Made by a program: the position numbers and the translations under genes | Notes under the pieces: model-generated | Told to the model about the DNA's origin: nothing | The model's database searches: none | What the model saw: the letters and a program-made list of their open reading frames with translations, nothing else | Source of the DNA: Sulfurovum xiamenensis | GTDB lineage: Bacteria; Campylobacterota; Campylobacteria; Campylobacterales; Sulfurovaceae | Direction: 5' to 3' | Length of the DNA stretch: 64,000 nucleotides | NCBI RefSeq assembly: GCF_030347995.1 | Contig: NZ_JAQIBC010000005.1 | Coordinates: 1-64,000, forward strand | Shown here: in pieces, positions 38,439-48,125 of the stretch | Layout: every line of letters begins with the position of its first letter | Position numbering within the stretch: the stretch's first letter is position 1

Positions 38439-39845
38439 TTAGAGTGTCTCCATCTCTTTGAGTGTGGAGAGCAGTGCACCTAGTTTATTTTTCACTTCCA
38501 GATATTCCAGTTCCGGTTTTGAATCGGCAACCACTCCGGCACCAGCCTGTAGGGTGATAGAGTCTGGTTTGATAAGTGAAGTACGTATGGCGATGGCTGA
38601 ATCCATGTTCCCATCAAAAGAGAAGTATCCTACAGAACCAGAGTAGAATCCACGTTTTAACCCTTCATATTGTGCGATGAGCTTCATGGCTTCTATTTTA
38701 GGGGCACCTGTCATGGTTCCCGCTGTAAAAGTGGCAGCGAAGAGGTCAAACATATCTTTATCCTCTTGTAACATCGCTTCGACATCCGATACCATATGCA
38801 TCACGTGAGAGTACTTCTCTACACGCATCATATCTGTGACTTTTACCGTACCAGTCTGTGCTACACGTCCTACATCATTACGTCCCAGGTCTATGAGCAT
38901 AAGGTGCTCTGCACACTCTTTAGGATCATTGAGCATCTCAAGCTCCAACTCTTTGTCACGTGCTTTATTTTTACCCCGTTTACGCGTACCTGCGATCGGA
39001 CGTAGAAGTATCTCACCGTCTGTCAGACGTACCATGACTTCCGGTGAAGAACCACAGATAGAGAAATCTTCATAGTCCAGCAAGAAAAGATAAGGGGAAG
39101 GGTTTTTAGAACGAAGAATTCTGTAAAAACTAAGCGGGTCTATTTTTCCTTTTTGTGTATATCGGTTGGCCAAAAGTATTTGGAAAATATCGCCGGAACG
39201 TATATTCTCTTTAGACTCTACAACCAGTGCTTTAAAACGTTCTTCATCGATACTGAAACTGCCTTCACCCTCAAGTTCTACCGGCTTAAGAGACATTGGT
39301 GTGCATGCGTTTGTCAAGATAGCTTCGATAGCACTCACTCCCTTTTTCATAGAGTCATCATTCAGGAGTATGGTGAGTGTTGCATTTTTGTGTGAGTAGG
39401 CAATGATGATCTTTGGACGTACCAGATCAAGATCAGGTGTATCAAGCGGGTCGAGCAGTGCATCCATACTCTCTTCGAGCACAGGTTCAAATACTTTGAC
39501 CATATCATAGGCGATAAAACCTATAAAGCCATCCACAAAAGAGAAACCAAGTTCTGATGCTTTTTCTTTATAGGCAGCCTGATCAATACTCTTATAATAT
39601 GTTTTTAAAAAAGTAAAGGGGTCTTCTTTTAAGGTTTTTTTATGACCGCTTTTATCCGTATAGACAGTTGTTTTATCTTTATAGCTGAGACGCTCTTGTG
39701 CACCTACTGTGATAAAAGAGAAGTTACCGTCACTGGTATTGACGACACTCTCAAAAAGCATGGTGACTTCATTGGGAAAAATCTCTTTTATTTTCCCATA
39801 GAGTGCAACAGGAGTAAGTTGATCAAAAAGTATTGTTTTGTGCAT
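38439..39845 (-). CDS. trpE: Anthranilate synthase component I
   Basis: TrpE makes anthranilate from chorismate with a glutamine amidotransferase partner, not present in this window. 468 residues. RPIAGTRKRGKN has Ala in the PIAGT motif, which marks TrpE rather than PabB (PIKGT). The N-terminal TMLFESVVNTSDGNFSFI resembles the LLES tryptophan-feedback region. LMLIDLGRNDVGRVAQTGTV, GTMTGAPKIEAM and RTSLIKPDSITLQAGAGVVADSKPE complete the chorismate-binding domain. It starts 6 bp after the SPOR gene. Confidence 0.9.
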   Translation of the reverse strand: MHKTILFDQLTPVALYGKIKEIFPNEVTMLFESVVNTSDGNFSFITVGAQERLSYKDKTTVYTDKSGHKKTLKEDPFTFLKTYYKSIDQAAYKEKASELGFSFVDGFIGFIAYDMVKVFEPVLEESMDALLDPLDTPDLDLVRPKIIIAYSHKNATLTILLNDDSMKKGVSAIEAILTNACTPMSLKPVELEGEGSFSIDEERFKALVVESKENIRSGDIFQILLANRYTQKGKIDPLSFYRILRSKNPSPYLFLLDYEDFSICGSSPEVMVRLTDGEILLRPIAGTRKRGKNKARDKELELEMLNDPKECAEHLMLIDLGRNDVGRVAQTGTVKVTDMMRVEKYSHVMHMVSDVEAMLQEDKDMFDLFAATFTAGTMTGAPKIEAMKLIAQYEGLKRGFYSGSVGYFSFDGNMDSAIAIRTSLIKPDSITLQAGAGVVADSKPELEYLEVKNKLGALLSTLKEMETL

Positions 39846-39851
39846 AGTTGT

Positions 39852-40739
39852 CTACCTTGTTGTTACAAAAGCTTGTTTATGTATACGGTCTCTCACATCA
39901 AGGAGAACACGTTTTACGGACTCTTTATCACTATAAGGACCTATGAGTAATCTTTTGATACCGCTTCTATTAGGTTTTGTCATGATATATTTGTACCCAT
40001 TGTTTTGAATGACCGATATAAAACGTTGACTTGGTTCTTGTCTATAGGCCCCCACTTGTACATAATATCTTCCTGTAGAAACGGTTTTAGGGACAGGCTT
40101 GGAAGCTACAGGTCTCTTTACCGGTTTTTTCACAGAAGTAACTACCGGTGTAGGTGTTTTTATTGTTTTAGGCTTGACTGTTTTTTCTTCTTTGATCGTT
40201 ACGGTTGGCTTACTCTGTTTCATGGATTCGTAAGCTAATTGTTCAGCCTTCCTCTTCTCTTGCATTTTTTTCCAATAGGCTATGTCAGCAGCATCTTTTT
40301 CTGCTTTTTCTGAAGACTCTTGAACCATATTTTCCTTGCCTATTTGAGAAACAGGTGCTTGAATCTCTTGATCCTCTATATTTGAAAGCACAGGTTCTTT
40401 TTGGACCACTACGGTCGATGGTTCAATGCTCTCTTTTTTTGTTTCAACCAAAGGTGTTTGAGGTTTACTTTCTACAATGTTTGAAAGTGATGGCTCTTCT
40501 TTTACCTTTTTTGGCTCAGGGGTCTCTTTTAACTGGAGCTCTGGCGCTATCAACTCTGTGGTATCTTCTTCAAACGCAAGCCTATTCTCATCGGGCGTTT
40601 TCAGTAAGATCTTAGTGAGGATAATAGCCACTATCAATACAACGATCAGTAATGCGATAATGGTTAAAAAGCTTTTGGTTTTACTGTTTTTCGGTTCGAT
40701 ATTATCGATAATCAAGTCATCAAGATTGTGATCATGCAT
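39852..40739 (-). CDS. SPOR-domain membrane protein
   Basis: 295 residues. A cytoplasmic start (1-22) is followed by one membrane helix (about 23-46) and a long low-complexity linker rich in Glu, Lys, Pro and Val (60-210). A C-terminal SPOR domain follows (about 216-293: GRYYVQVGAYRQEPSQRFISVIQNNGYKYIM...RLLIGPYSDKESVKRVLLDVRD). SPOR domains bind denuded septal peptidoglycan, so a cell-division role is likely. A SPOR gene also follows the DUF1882 gene in Campylobacter. Confidence 0.9.
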   Translation of the reverse strand: MHDHNLDDLIIDNIEPKNSKTKSFLTIIALLIVVLIVAIILTKILLKTPDENRLAFEEDTTELIAPELQLKETPEPKKVKEEPSLSNIVESKPQTPLVETKKESIEPSTVVVQKEPVLSNIEDQEIQAPVSQIGKENMVQESSEKAEKDAADIAYWKKMQEKRKAEQLAYESMKQSKPTVTIKEEKTVKPKTIKTPTPVVTSVKKPVKRPVASKPVPKTVSTGRYYVQVGAYRQEPSQRFISVIQNNGYKYIMTKPNRSGIKRLLIGPYSDKESVKRVLLDVRDRIHKQAFVTTR

Positions 40740-40804
40740 AGGGGGAGTGTCTCCAGATATAAATTTGTATTGATTATATCATATTTATATATATTATTTA
40801 AATG

Positions 40805-41299
40805 TTAGAGTCTATTATAGGGAAGTGTGACGATATTGTATGCTTCTGGCAGTGCCAATGAAGGCAGACATTTCCATTTTTTCGTTATTTTTTCTTTAAG
40901 CGTATTTGAAAGTTTTTGAAGTTGTGCATCTGCCTCTTCCAATGGTAAGTGGTCTACTCTTATAAAGACCTGCAGTCGTTCAATATCTTTACCCTGATAG
41001 ATATGATAGTCGGTGATATTGAGTGTCTTAAAGAGGTGCTTGATAAGATGCTGAAACCTTTTGTGCTCATCACCTTTGTATTCGATCACAAGATAGTTGG
41101 TATGGTTCTCTTTCAGCAGGGGGGCTGCAATTGTAAATTGCCTATTTTGGTGTTGTTCTAACAGCAGTGGTGTCAGCGGTTCATTAATACGTTCAAATTT
41201 GGCATAAAAGGTACGATTGCTGAACTGTATCTGTTCAACGATCGTATTCCTTTTAATGTAATAATGGTCATCAAAAAGATCTAAATCAAAAACTTTTAT
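40805..41299 (-). CDS. DUF1882 protein lacking a standard start codon
   Basis: Campylobacterota carry a DUF1882 gene after glyA. Here the open frame is fully conserved from IKVFDLDLFDDHYYIKRNTI onward, through FYAKFERINEPLT, to the stop. But between the in-frame glyA stop (41309-41311) and residue 70 there is no ATG, GTG or TTG. The first usable codon is ATA at 41297-41299, preceded by GGTACAACC. A GTG at 41087-41089 would drop the conserved first 70 residues. Options are an ATA/ATT start, a point mutation, or readthrough of glyA. Function of DUF1882 is unknown. Confidence 0.7.
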   Translation of the reverse strand: MKVFDLDLFDDHYYIKRNTIVEQIQFSNRTFYAKFERINEPLTPLLLEQHQNRQFTIAAPLLKENHTNYLVIEYKGDEHKRFQHLIKHLFKTLNITDYHIYQGKDIERLQVFIRVDHLPLEEADAQLQKLSNTLKEKITKKWKCLPSLALPEAYNIVTLPYNRL

Positions 41300-41308
41300 G
41301 GTTGTACC

Positions 41309-42559
41309 TTAGTAGATAGGCTTGTCATAGATCACAAAATCTTGTGCCAGTACTCTCATCTCTTCTTTGATCGTTGCATGCAATGCAGTGTCATTGATAT
41401 TGTCAAGTACATCAGCAATCTTGTTTGCGATAAGTTCAAACTCTTTCTCTTTCATCCCTCTGCTTGTAAGTGCAGGAGACCCAATACGTACGCCTGAAGT
41501 CACAAATGGACTTCTTGTCTCACCAGGGACAGTGTTTTTGTTCACGGTAATACCTGCTGCACCCAGTGCCGCATCCGCATCTTTACCAGAGAAATCCTTG
41601 TTTAGGAAAGAAACCAGTACAAGGTGGTTGTCTGTACCGCCTGATACGACATCATACCCTCTTTTCATAAGTACATCGGCAAGTACAGCTGCATTTGCTT
41701 TTACTTGTTTTGCATAGACCTTCCATGCATCACTGAGGTTGTGCTTGAATCCAACCGCTTTTGCAGCTACTACATGTACAAGTGGACCCCCCTGTAGTCC
41801 AGGGAAGATCGCTGAATTGATCTTTTTAGCGATATCCTCATCATTTGTCATGATCATACCACCACGAGGTCCTGCAAGTGTTTTGTGTGTGGTCGTAGTA
41901 ACCACATCCGCATACGGGAATGGACTAGGGTGTTCACCTGCACAGACCAAACCTGCAATGTGAGCGATATCTGCAAAAAGGATAGCACCAACTTCATCAG
42001 CGATCTCTCTGAACTTTTTAAAGTCTATCTCTCTTGCATACGCAGATGCACCACATACGATGATCTTAGGCTGTACGATCTTGGCGATCTCTAGGACTCT
42101 GTCATAGTTGATACGACCGTCAAGCTCTACACCGTAAGTGAAAGAAGAGTAGTTTTTACCAGAAAAACTTGGCTTGGAACCATGTGTCAAGTGACCACCG
42201 TGGCTCAAATCCATTCCGAGTATCTTCTCTCCAGCCTTAAGTAGTGCTGCATAGACAGCGCCATTTGCCTGTGAACCTGAATGCGGTTGAACATTGGCAT
42301 AGTTACAGTTAAATAGTTCACATGCTCTGTCAATGGCAAGTTGTTCTACTGTATCAGCAAATTCACATCCACCATAATATCTTTTATACGGGTATCCTTC
42401 AGCATATTTGTTCGTAAACACAGAACCCATCGCTTCCATTACAGCAGGAATAGTAAAGTTCTCACTGGCGATCATCTCTAAGTGATCCGTTTGTCTTTCT
42501 CTCTCATTCTCAATCGCTTCAAAAATCTCTGGGTCAAATGTTTCTATGGCATAACTCAT
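41309..42559 (-). CDS. glyA: Serine hydroxymethyltransferase
   Basis: GlyA interconverts serine and glycine with tetrahydrofolate. 416 residues: NLGGxL-type start [78 protein letters not shown], the PLP lysine in [18 protein letters not shown], and [24 protein letters not shown]. It is 44 bp downstream of lysS, as in Helicobacter and Campylobacter. Confidence 0.97.
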   Translation of the reverse strand: MSYAIETFDPEIFEAIENERERQTDHLEMIASENFTIPAVMEAMGSVFTNKYAEGYPYKRYYGGCEFADTVEQLAIDRACELFNCNYANVQPHSGSQANGAVYAALLKAGEKILGMDLSHGGHLTHGSKPSFSGKNYSSFTYGVELDGRINYDRVLEIAKIVQPKIIVCGASAYAREIDFKKFREIADEVGAILFADIAHIAGLVCAGEHPSPFPYADVVTTTTHKTLAGPRGGMIMTNDEDIAKKINSAIFPGLQGGPLVHVVAAKAVGFKHNLSDAWKVYAKQVKANAAVLADVLMKRGYDVVSGGTDNHLVLVSFLNKDFSGKDADAALGAAGITVNKNTVPGETRSPFVTSGVRIGSPALTSRGMKEKEFELIANKIADVLDNINDTALHATIKEEMRVLAQDFVIYDKPIY

Positions 42560-42603
42560 AAGGTGTCCTTTGTTAGGTTTATTAGTGGATTTATATCCAA
42601 ATT

Positions 42604-44259
42604 TTACTTTTGCTTCTCTTGCATTCTTTGTTTACAGGCTGCTACATCTATACAGAACATACCCTTGCCTTTTTTGGCAGGTTTCAGTTCATCTATATTT
42701 TCATTACCGCATTTTTTACATTTGTTCTCAACAGCACAGATCGGTGCAAGTTCTTCTCTTGGGACTTCTGGTTTCATCGCTGGGAATAGAAGTACATCTC
42801 GGATACTGTGTTGGTTGGTCAGCATCATCACCAGTCTGTCGATACCGATACCCTCACCGGCTGTTGGTGTCATACCGTAGCTGAGTGCCTTCACATAGTC
42901 TGTATCCATATGCATGGCTTCGTCATCGCCCGTTGCCTCTTTGGCATCCACTTGTCCCTTAAATCTCTCATACTGGTCGATAGGGTCATTAAGCTCAGAG
43001 AAACCATTGGCGATCTCTTTCCCTGCCATGAATAGTTCAAAACGCTCTGCAATGTCTGGGTTCTCATCACTTCTTCTAGCCAGTGGCGAGATATCGACAG
43101 GGAAGTCTGTAATAAACGTAGGGTTAATGAGTTTTCCCTCAACAAATTCATCAAAGAGTTCAGCCTGTAGATAACCCAATGTAAGGTTAGGATCCACTTT
43201 GACATTATGCTCCTGGAGATATGCCAATGCTTTTTCCTTATCTGTGGCAACCTCTGCAGGCACGCCACCTATGCTTGTAAGCGACTCGATATACGGTATT
43301 TTTGCAAACGGTGTCGCAAAGTCTATCTCAACCTCACCATATGGCAACTTTCTTTCAAGATCAAGATTATCAAAAAGATAATCAAATAACTCTTCGGTGA
43401 TCTCCATCAGTTCGATATAGGTTTTATAGGCCCAGTAGAACTCTATCATCGTAAATTCAGGGTTATGGGTATGGTCCATTCCTTCATTTCTAAAGTTTCT
43501 GTTGATCTCAAAAACCGCTTCCATACCACCCACGATAAGACGTTTGAGGTAAAGTTCAGGTGCAATACGCAGATAACGCTCTACATCCAGCGCATTGTGG
43601 TGTGTGATAAATGGTTTTGCATTTGCACCGCCAGGAATAGGGTGCATCATAGGTGTTTCTACTTCCAGGAACTCTTTATTTTCAAAGAATCTTCTTACCA
43701 TGGAAACGATCTTGGATCTCATGACAAAGTTCTTTTTAACATCAGGATTCATGATCATGTCAAGGTAACGTTGTCTGTATCTAAGTTCCTGATCTTGAAG
43801 TCCATGGAACTTTTCAGGGAGTGGAGAGATCGCTTTAGAAACGATTTTCATATCTTTACAATGCAGTGTGAGTTCACCTGTTTGTGTCACAAAAGGGTAT
43901 CCAGTTGCTTCGATGATATCGCCGACCTCAAAGAGTTTCTTTGCCACATTGTTATAAAAACCTTCCGGAAGTTCATCTCTATTATAATAGATCTGAACCA
44001 AACCTTCTGCATCTGCTATCTTTGCAAAAGCCGCTTTTCCCATGATACGAATAAACTTGATTCGTCCTGTTAGTGAATAGGTTTTGTTCTCATCTTTTTT
44101 CTCATCACTCTCTTGCTCTTTGATATAAGCACACTCTTCTAAAAACTGTATTGAAGGGGTTCCTTTTTGTATCTGGTTCGGGTAAGGATTGATCCCTTCT
44201 TCTCTGAGTTTTTCTGTTTTTTTGATTCGTTCTTGGATATATTGATTGTCAAATATCAA
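42604..44259 (-). CDS. lysS: Lysyl-tRNA synthetase, class II, with C-terminal zinc-ribbon extension
   Basis: 551 residues. N-terminal OB fold ([24 protein letters not shown]), class II catalytic core with motif 2 ([23 protein letters not shown]) and motif 3 ([24 protein letters not shown]). After the normal end near residue 507 come about 45 extra residues, [12 protein letters not shown]...[13 protein letters not shown]. Their spaced Cys residues (CxxC and CxxxxxC) look like a zinc ribbon. Most bacterial LysRS lack this tail. It lies between fur and glyA. Confidence 0.95.
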   Translation of the reverse strand: MIFDNQYIQERIKKTEKLREEGINPYPNQIQKGTPSIQFLEECAYIKEQESDEKKDENKTYSLTGRIKFIRIMGKAAFAKIADAEGLVQIYYNRDELPEGFYNNVAKKLFEVGDIIEATGYPFVTQTGELTLHCKDMKIVSKAISPLPEKFHGLQDQELRYRQRYLDMIMNPDVKKNFVMRSKIVSMVRRFFENKEFLEVETPMMHPIPGGANAKPFITHHNALDVERYLRIAPELYLKRLIVGGMEAVFEINRNFRNEGMDHTHNPEFTMIEFYWAYKTYIELMEITEELFDYLFDNLDLERKLPYGEVEIDFATPFAKIPYIESLTSIGGVPAEVATDKEKALAYLQEHNVKVDPNLTLGYLQAELFDEFVEGKLINPTFITDFPVDISPLARRSDENPDIAERFELFMAGKEIANGFSELNDPIDQYERFKGQVDAKEATGDDEAMHMDTDYVKALSYGMTPTAGEGIGIDRLVMMLTNQHSIRDVLLFPAMKPEVPREELAPICAVENKCKKCGNENIDELKPAKKGKGMFCIDVAACKQRMQEKQK

Positions 44260-44385
44260 GCTCTCTCCTGTTGTTGATCTAGTTATTACATCTCTATAGG
44301 GTCAGGCCCTATGGACTATTTTGATGGGAAGCTGCTTCTCAAGCAATCCCAACGATTTATTATTGTATGAGCGGGTTACGTCTGT

Positions 44386-44823
44386 TTATTGGCACTTCTC
44401 ACAAAGACCGGTGATCTTCATCGTATGGTCTGTCATTTGAAAGTTGAACTTTTTTGCTATCTCTTCTTGTCTCTCTTCAATGATCTCGTCGTAGAATTCT
44501 ATAATATTACCACACTTTGTACAGATCAGGTGATCATGATGTTTCTTAAGCCCAAGTTCATATTTTTTACCCTGTACACCAAAAGAGATGGAGCTGGCGA
44601 TCTCTGATGTTTCAAGTAGAGCAAGCGTACGATAGACAGTCGCAATACCGATATTGACATCCGGGTGTTGCTCTTTCAGTAAGGTATAGATATCCTCAGG
44701 CGTAAAGTGTCCATTGTTTTCATAAAGAAACTTTAAAACAAGCTCTCGTTGTTTTGTGAACTTCAGAGCGTTTTCTTTTAGAAGTGTCTGGAACTTTTCT
44801 AGAAGGAGAGGGTATTCAATCAT
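44386..44823 (-). CDS. fur: Ferric uptake regulator
   Basis: 145 residues. The N-terminal winged helix ALKFTKQRELVLKFLYENNGHFTPEDIYTLLKEQHPDVNIGIATVYRTLALLETSEI is typical of Fur. Metal sites are in GLKKHHDHLICTKCGNIIEFYDEIIEERQ, and two CxxC pairs (CTKC and CEKC near the end) bind structural zinc. Fur represses iron-uptake genes when iron is plentiful. It overlaps cvpA by 4 bp, so both are probably cotranscribed, as around fur-lysS-glyA in Campylobacter. Confidence 0.95.
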   Translation of the reverse strand: MIEYPLLLEKFQTLLKENALKFTKQRELVLKFLYENNGHFTPEDIYTLLKEQHPDVNIGIATVYRTLALLETSEIASSISFGVQGKKYELGLKKHHDHLICTKCGNIIEFYDEIIEERQEEIAKKFNFQMTDHTMKITGLCEKCQ

Positions 44824-45458
44824 ACTGAACCTTGTTTTTCTATCGTGTTATTGGTTTCAATTGAAGTATTTGTCTCCACTGAAACATTTGTTTCAGCCGG
44901 AGCAGTGACTTCTTTTGTATCTGAAACAGTCAGCCCCAAATCAGAGGTGTCAAGGTTGATAAGGTATGAACCTGTCGCTCTGAGATATGGATAAAGTATA
45001 GAATCATTGATATACTTTTCTAAATTATCTTTGATCAGTGTGACATTGGATAACGCAGTTACGATCAATGCAAAAATGAGGAAGTACTTCCCCCCTCCTG
45101 CGATGAAACCAAAAAGACGATTGAGAAAACCTAAACCGCTTTCGCTGGTAAGTTTAGAAAATATCGTACCAAGGATGGTAGCACTTACCCAAATAATGAT
45201 CAAAATAGCGAGGAAACCGATAAGTTTTAACAGGGATGCATTCTCTAAAGGCAAAAAGTTCGTATCAATAAATGTTGCAGCTTTATCAGAAAGTCTAGAG
45301 GCAAAGTAGACACCGCCTACCAGACCCAACAGACCAAATATTTCTTTGATAAATCCCTGCATAAAACCTTTGATCCCAAGTATCAGTACTATGGCTGAGA
45401 TCGTGACATCAAAGTAGTTAAAGTCCATCATTGAAAAGCCTTCCATTGAAAAATCCAT
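44820..45458 (-). CDS. cvpA: CvpA family membrane protein
   Basis: 212 residues with four hydrophobic segments: FDVTISAIVLILGIKGFMQGFIKEIFGLLGLVGGVYFAS is the CvpA signature, followed by LIGFLAILIIIWVSATILG and GLGFLNRLFGFIAGGGKYFLI. The C-terminal 45 residues are a Thr/Asn/Glu-rich tail. CvpA proteins are inner-membrane proteins named for colicin V production; their activity is not known. The first ATG at 45458 is followed by two more within 11 codons, so the start is uncertain. Confidence 0.9.
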   Translation of the reverse strand: MDFSMEGFSMMDFNYFDVTISAIVLILGIKGFMQGFIKEIFGLLGLVGGVYFASRLSDKAATFIDTNFLPLENASLLKLIGFLAILIIIWVSATILGTIFSKLTSESGLGFLNRLFGFIAGGGKYFLIFALIVTALSNVTLIKDNLEKYINDSILYPYLRATGSYLINLDTSDLGLTVSDTKEVTAPAETNVSVETNTSIETNNTIEKQGSV

Positions 45459-45541
45459 TTTATCCCCTGTTTCTACTTATAGTTTTTGCGTATTGTATCT
45501 ATATCTCTCTAAAAATGTTTTGAGAGAGGTTTTGGTGATGA

Positions 45542-46600
45542 TCATACTTTACCAGAAAGTTCAGCTGGTCTGTTGGCATACTGCATAGCAACATCACGGC
45601 TTATCTTCCCGTCTTTGAGGAATTTAAGCAGAGCCTGTGTTTGCGTTTGCATACCTGTATCCCCTTGTCCTAATTGCATTTGTGAATAGATCTGGTGCAC
45701 TTTATCTTCACGTATGAGGTTTGAGATCGCATGATTTGTGACCAGGATCTCTGAAGCAGCCACACGACCCCCTCCCAGCTTAGGGAGAAGCGCCTGTGCG
45801 ATAACTGCTACCAGTGAAGAGGCGATCATCGCTCTGATCTGTGGTTGTTCATCCCCTGTAAATACATCGATAATACGGTTAATGGTTCCCGGTGCTGAAG
45901 AAGTATGCAGGGTACCAAATACAAGGTGACCTGTTTCAGCGGCAGTCAGTCCGGCTTCTATAGTCTCTTTATCCCTCATCTCCCCGATCAGTATGATGTC
46001 CGGGTCTTGACGCATGGCATATTTGAGTGCTGTGGCAAAAGAGGAGGTATCTTCACCTACACCTCTGTGAGAGAAGACGGATTTTTTATTCTGGTGAATA
46101 AATTCCACAGGATCTTCCACGGTAACAATGTGTTTTTGTTCATGAAGGTTGATCTCATTAAGCATCGCTGCCAGTGTGGTTGATTTACCAGAACCTGTCG
46201 GTCCGGTGACCAGAATAAGCCCTTTTTCTCTTTTGATAAGACTTTTATAGACTTCAGGCGCACCCAGGTCATCCAAAGAAGGCACATCAATAGGAATGAT
46301 CCTGAATGCAGCAGCAGTGTCCCCTAATGTACGATAGTAGTTTGCCCTGAACCGTCCGATGCCAGGAAGCAAGAGTGCGAAGTCAAGTTCATCATGCTCT
46401 TCAAATTGTTGTTTCTGTTTCTCTGTGATAAGAGAGTAACACATCTCCTCGATATCATCCCCTGTCAGTACAGGTAGATTAACGGGTTTAAGTACACCGT
46501 CGAGTCTGATCTGTGGTTCGGTACGACTTACGAGGTGTAGGTCCGATGCACCGTGTGTAACAACACTTTGAAGCAGTTTTTTGATATCAAAAGCAGCCAT
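45542..46600 (-). CDS. pilT: Type IV pilus retraction ATPase PilT-like
   Basis: 352 residues. Secretion ATPase with an N-terminal domain (SDLHLVSRTEPQIRLDG), Walker A (VTGPTGSGKSTTLAAML), Asp box (HIVTVEDPVEF), Walker B (DIILIGEMRDKETIEAGLTAAETGHLVFGTLHT) and the PilT-type C-terminal AIRNLIRE-like segment (HAISNLIREDKVHQIYSQMQLG). PilT depolymerises pili for twitching or DNA uptake. No pilin genes adjoin. It is co-oriented with the arsC-like gene 12 bp upstream. Confidence 0.93.
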   Translation of the reverse strand: MAAFDIKKLLQSVVTHGASDLHLVSRTEPQIRLDGVLKPVNLPVLTGDDIEEMCYSLITEKQKQQFEEHDELDFALLLPGIGRFRANYYRTLGDTAAAFRIIPIDVPSLDDLGAPEVYKSLIKREKGLILVTGPTGSGKSTTLAAMLNEINLHEQKHIVTVEDPVEFIHQNKKSVFSHRGVGEDTSSFATALKYAMRQDPDIILIGEMRDKETIEAGLTAAETGHLVFGTLHTSSAPGTINRIIDVFTGDEQPQIRAMIASSLVAVIAQALLPKLGGGRVAASEILVTNHAISNLIREDKVHQIYSQMQLGQGDTGMQTQTQALLKFLKDGKISRDVAMQYANRPAELSGKV

Positions 46601-46612
46601 GATTATCCTTTT

Positions 46613-46954
46613 TTAATGTATAGTTTTTAGATATTGAGACTCATTATACCCAACTATCACCTTGTTATCAAGCTCAATAACGGGCCGTTTGATGAGCATA
46701 TTCTCTTTTGCGAGCCACTGTTGTTTTTCTTCGTCAGAAAGATCAAGTTCTTTCAGTTTTAAGGTGCGGTAGGTCGTGCCTCTGGTATTGAAGAGGGTTT
46801 TGATATCGGTATGCTTTAGCCATGAAGCGATAGTCTCCTCGCCCACAGGTGTTTCACGGAAATCTATAAACTCATAGGCTATCTCATGGGATTTCAGATA
46901 TTTTATCGCTTTTCTGACACTGTCACAATTTTTTATACCATAGATCTTTAACAT
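46613..46954 (-). CDS. ArsC/Spx-family thiol protein (YffB-like)
   Basis: 113 residues with a thioredoxin-like fold. It starts MLKIYGIKNCDSVRKAIKYLKSH, with a single active Cys followed by Asp-Ser rather than the CxxC of glutaredoxin, and contains LFNTRGTTYRTL and MLIKRPVIELDNKVIVGYNE (RP motif). This YffB/ArsC-like branch is probably a glutathione- or low-molecular-weight-thiol-linked reductase; true arsenate reduction is unproven. It lies 9 bp after gatC. Confidence 0.87.
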   Translation of the reverse strand: MLKIYGIKNCDSVRKAIKYLKSHEIAYEFIDFRETPVGEETIASWLKHTDIKTLFNTRGTTYRTLKLKELDLSDEEKQQWLAKENMLIKRPVIELDNKVIVGYNESQYLKTIH

Positions 46955-46963
46955 GTGCTACAC

Positions 46964-47254
46964 TTATTCGATGATCGCTGGCACGATGAAAAAGTCATCA
47001 TTCGCTTGAGGTGCATGAGAGAGGATATCTTTTGCAATATCATCGGCTTCTCTAGGACTATCAGCTCTTAAAGGAGTTCCACCTTCAAGCGTTGAGAAAG
47101 AAGCATCCAAGGCTTCCGTATCCAGTTCATTGAGATTATCTACATAAGTGAGGATACCTGAGAGTTGTTCGATCACCGCTTCTTTTTTAGAATCGTCGAT
47201 CCTTAGGTGTGAAAGTTTTTCAAGTTTCTCTAAAACAGTGTGATCTATTTGCAT
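46964..47254 (-). CDS. gatC: Asp-tRNA(Asn)/Glu-tRNA(Gln) amidotransferase subunit C
   Basis: 96 residues with the GatC pattern: VLEKLEKLSHLRIDDSKKEAVIEQLSGILTYVDNLNELDTEALD, then PLRADSPRE and FFIVPAIIE at the end. GatC holds the GatA-GatB amidotransferase, which makes Gln-tRNA and Asn-tRNA from mischarged species. It is the first gene of the minus-strand run that ends near 35.7 kb. Confidence 0.94.
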   Translation of the reverse strand: MQIDHTVLEKLEKLSHLRIDDSKKEAVIEQLSGILTYVDNLNELDTEALDASFSTLEGGTPLRADSPREADDIAKDILSHAPQANDDFFIVPAIIE

Positions 47255-47356
47255 GATATCCCTTATTTCTGGTCAATTTTTATAATGGCTCTTATTATAT
47301 ATTAATTTAGTTTAAGATATAACTACAGGTAAAATAACAGATAAAGGGTATAAACG

Positions 47357-47698
47357 ATGCAGAAACTGGATATGAATTCAGAAGAATTTAAAGCAGAAAT
47401 GGAAAAGACAAAAGAGTTTACAGATAAAGTCTGTGAAAGTAAAGGCTGGGTCTATAACAGTAATGAAGAGGTCAATGAAGCGATCATTATGGGGCTTTCA
47501 CGTCATAAATTACTTTACGGAAAAAGATTCTGTCCATGTTTTATGGTTGAACCAGATGAGTCAAAGCCGGGTAAATTCAAAAGTGTCGATGACAGGATCT
47601 GCCCATGTAAACCTGCGATAGAGAAAGAGCTCCCTGAAGATGGTATATGCCATTGTCAAATCTTTTGTACACCTGAGTACCGCGAAGCAAATAGTTAA
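47357..47698 (+). CDS. Ferredoxin-thioredoxin reductase catalytic chain
   Basis: 113 residues carrying the catalytic-chain pattern of ferredoxin:thioredoxin reductase: CPC (residues about 56-58), 16 residues later CPC, and then CHC. These hold the 4Fe-4S cluster and the redox-active disulfide that passes electrons from ferredoxin to thioredoxin. Known best from photosynthetic organisms, it also occurs in anaerobic and microaerobic bacteria. No variable chain is seen nearby. AAAGGG precedes the ATG. A rhodanese gene follows 82 bp downstream. Confidence 0.92.
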   Translation: MQKLDMNSEEFKAEMEKTKEFTDKVCESKGWVYNSNEEVNEAIIMGLSRHKLLYGKRFCPCFMVEPDESKPGKFKSVDDRICPCKPAIEKELPEDGICHCQIFCTPEYREANS

Positions 47699-47780
47699 GA
47701 AAATAATATTTTTAACTTAACAGCAAGTTATAATTTTGATTGACTATAATACTTGATTATTTTAGTCAGGAGAGCATAGT

Positions 47781-48125
47781 ATGCAAGAGTTACTTGAAAA
47801 AGATGATATTAATTCAGAGGAATTAGAGCTTTTATTGGAAGCACGTGATGAAGGGAAAGTAGATTTCCTTTTGGTCGATGTACGGGAAGAGATGGAGTAT
47901 AACATGGGCCATATTAAAGGTGTGGACATGCTTAAACCTACAACTGCTTTTCAACAATGGGCACAAGAGCTCTTTGATGAGACCAAAGAGAAGAAAGTCA
48001 TCTTTACCTGCCGTACAGGTAGTAGAAGCGGACAGGTGCAACATGTATTTCAGCAACATGGACATACAGGTGTATTGAACCATTTTGGCGGTATTGTGAC
48101 CTATCATGGAGAAATAGAACAATAA
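47781..48125 (+). CDS. Rhodanese-like sulfurtransferase
   Basis: 114 residues, single rhodanese domain: DFLLVDVREEMEYNMGHIKGVDML at the start and the active-site loop VIFTCRTGSRSGQV with the sulfur-carrying Cys. The loop CRTGSRS differs slightly from the thiosulfate-specific CRKGxT loop. The residues before the domain (LLEKDDINSEELELLLEARDEGK) form a short helical lead. It is cytoplasmic and immediately precedes a YqiA-like gene (no gap). A role in sulfane-sulfur handling next to the sox island is plausible. Confidence 0.92.
   Translation: MQELLEKDDINSEELELLLEARDEGKVDFLLVDVREEMEYNMGHIKGVDMLKPTTAFQQWAQELFDETKEKKVIFTCRTGSRSGQVQHVFQQHGHTGVLNHFGGIVTYHGEIEQ

Noticed and set aside
43465-44073. Plus-strand frame of 202 codons opposite lysS
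   Set aside because: It lies wholly inside a strongly conserved lysS gene and gives a Phe/Cys/His-rich product without recognisable features.
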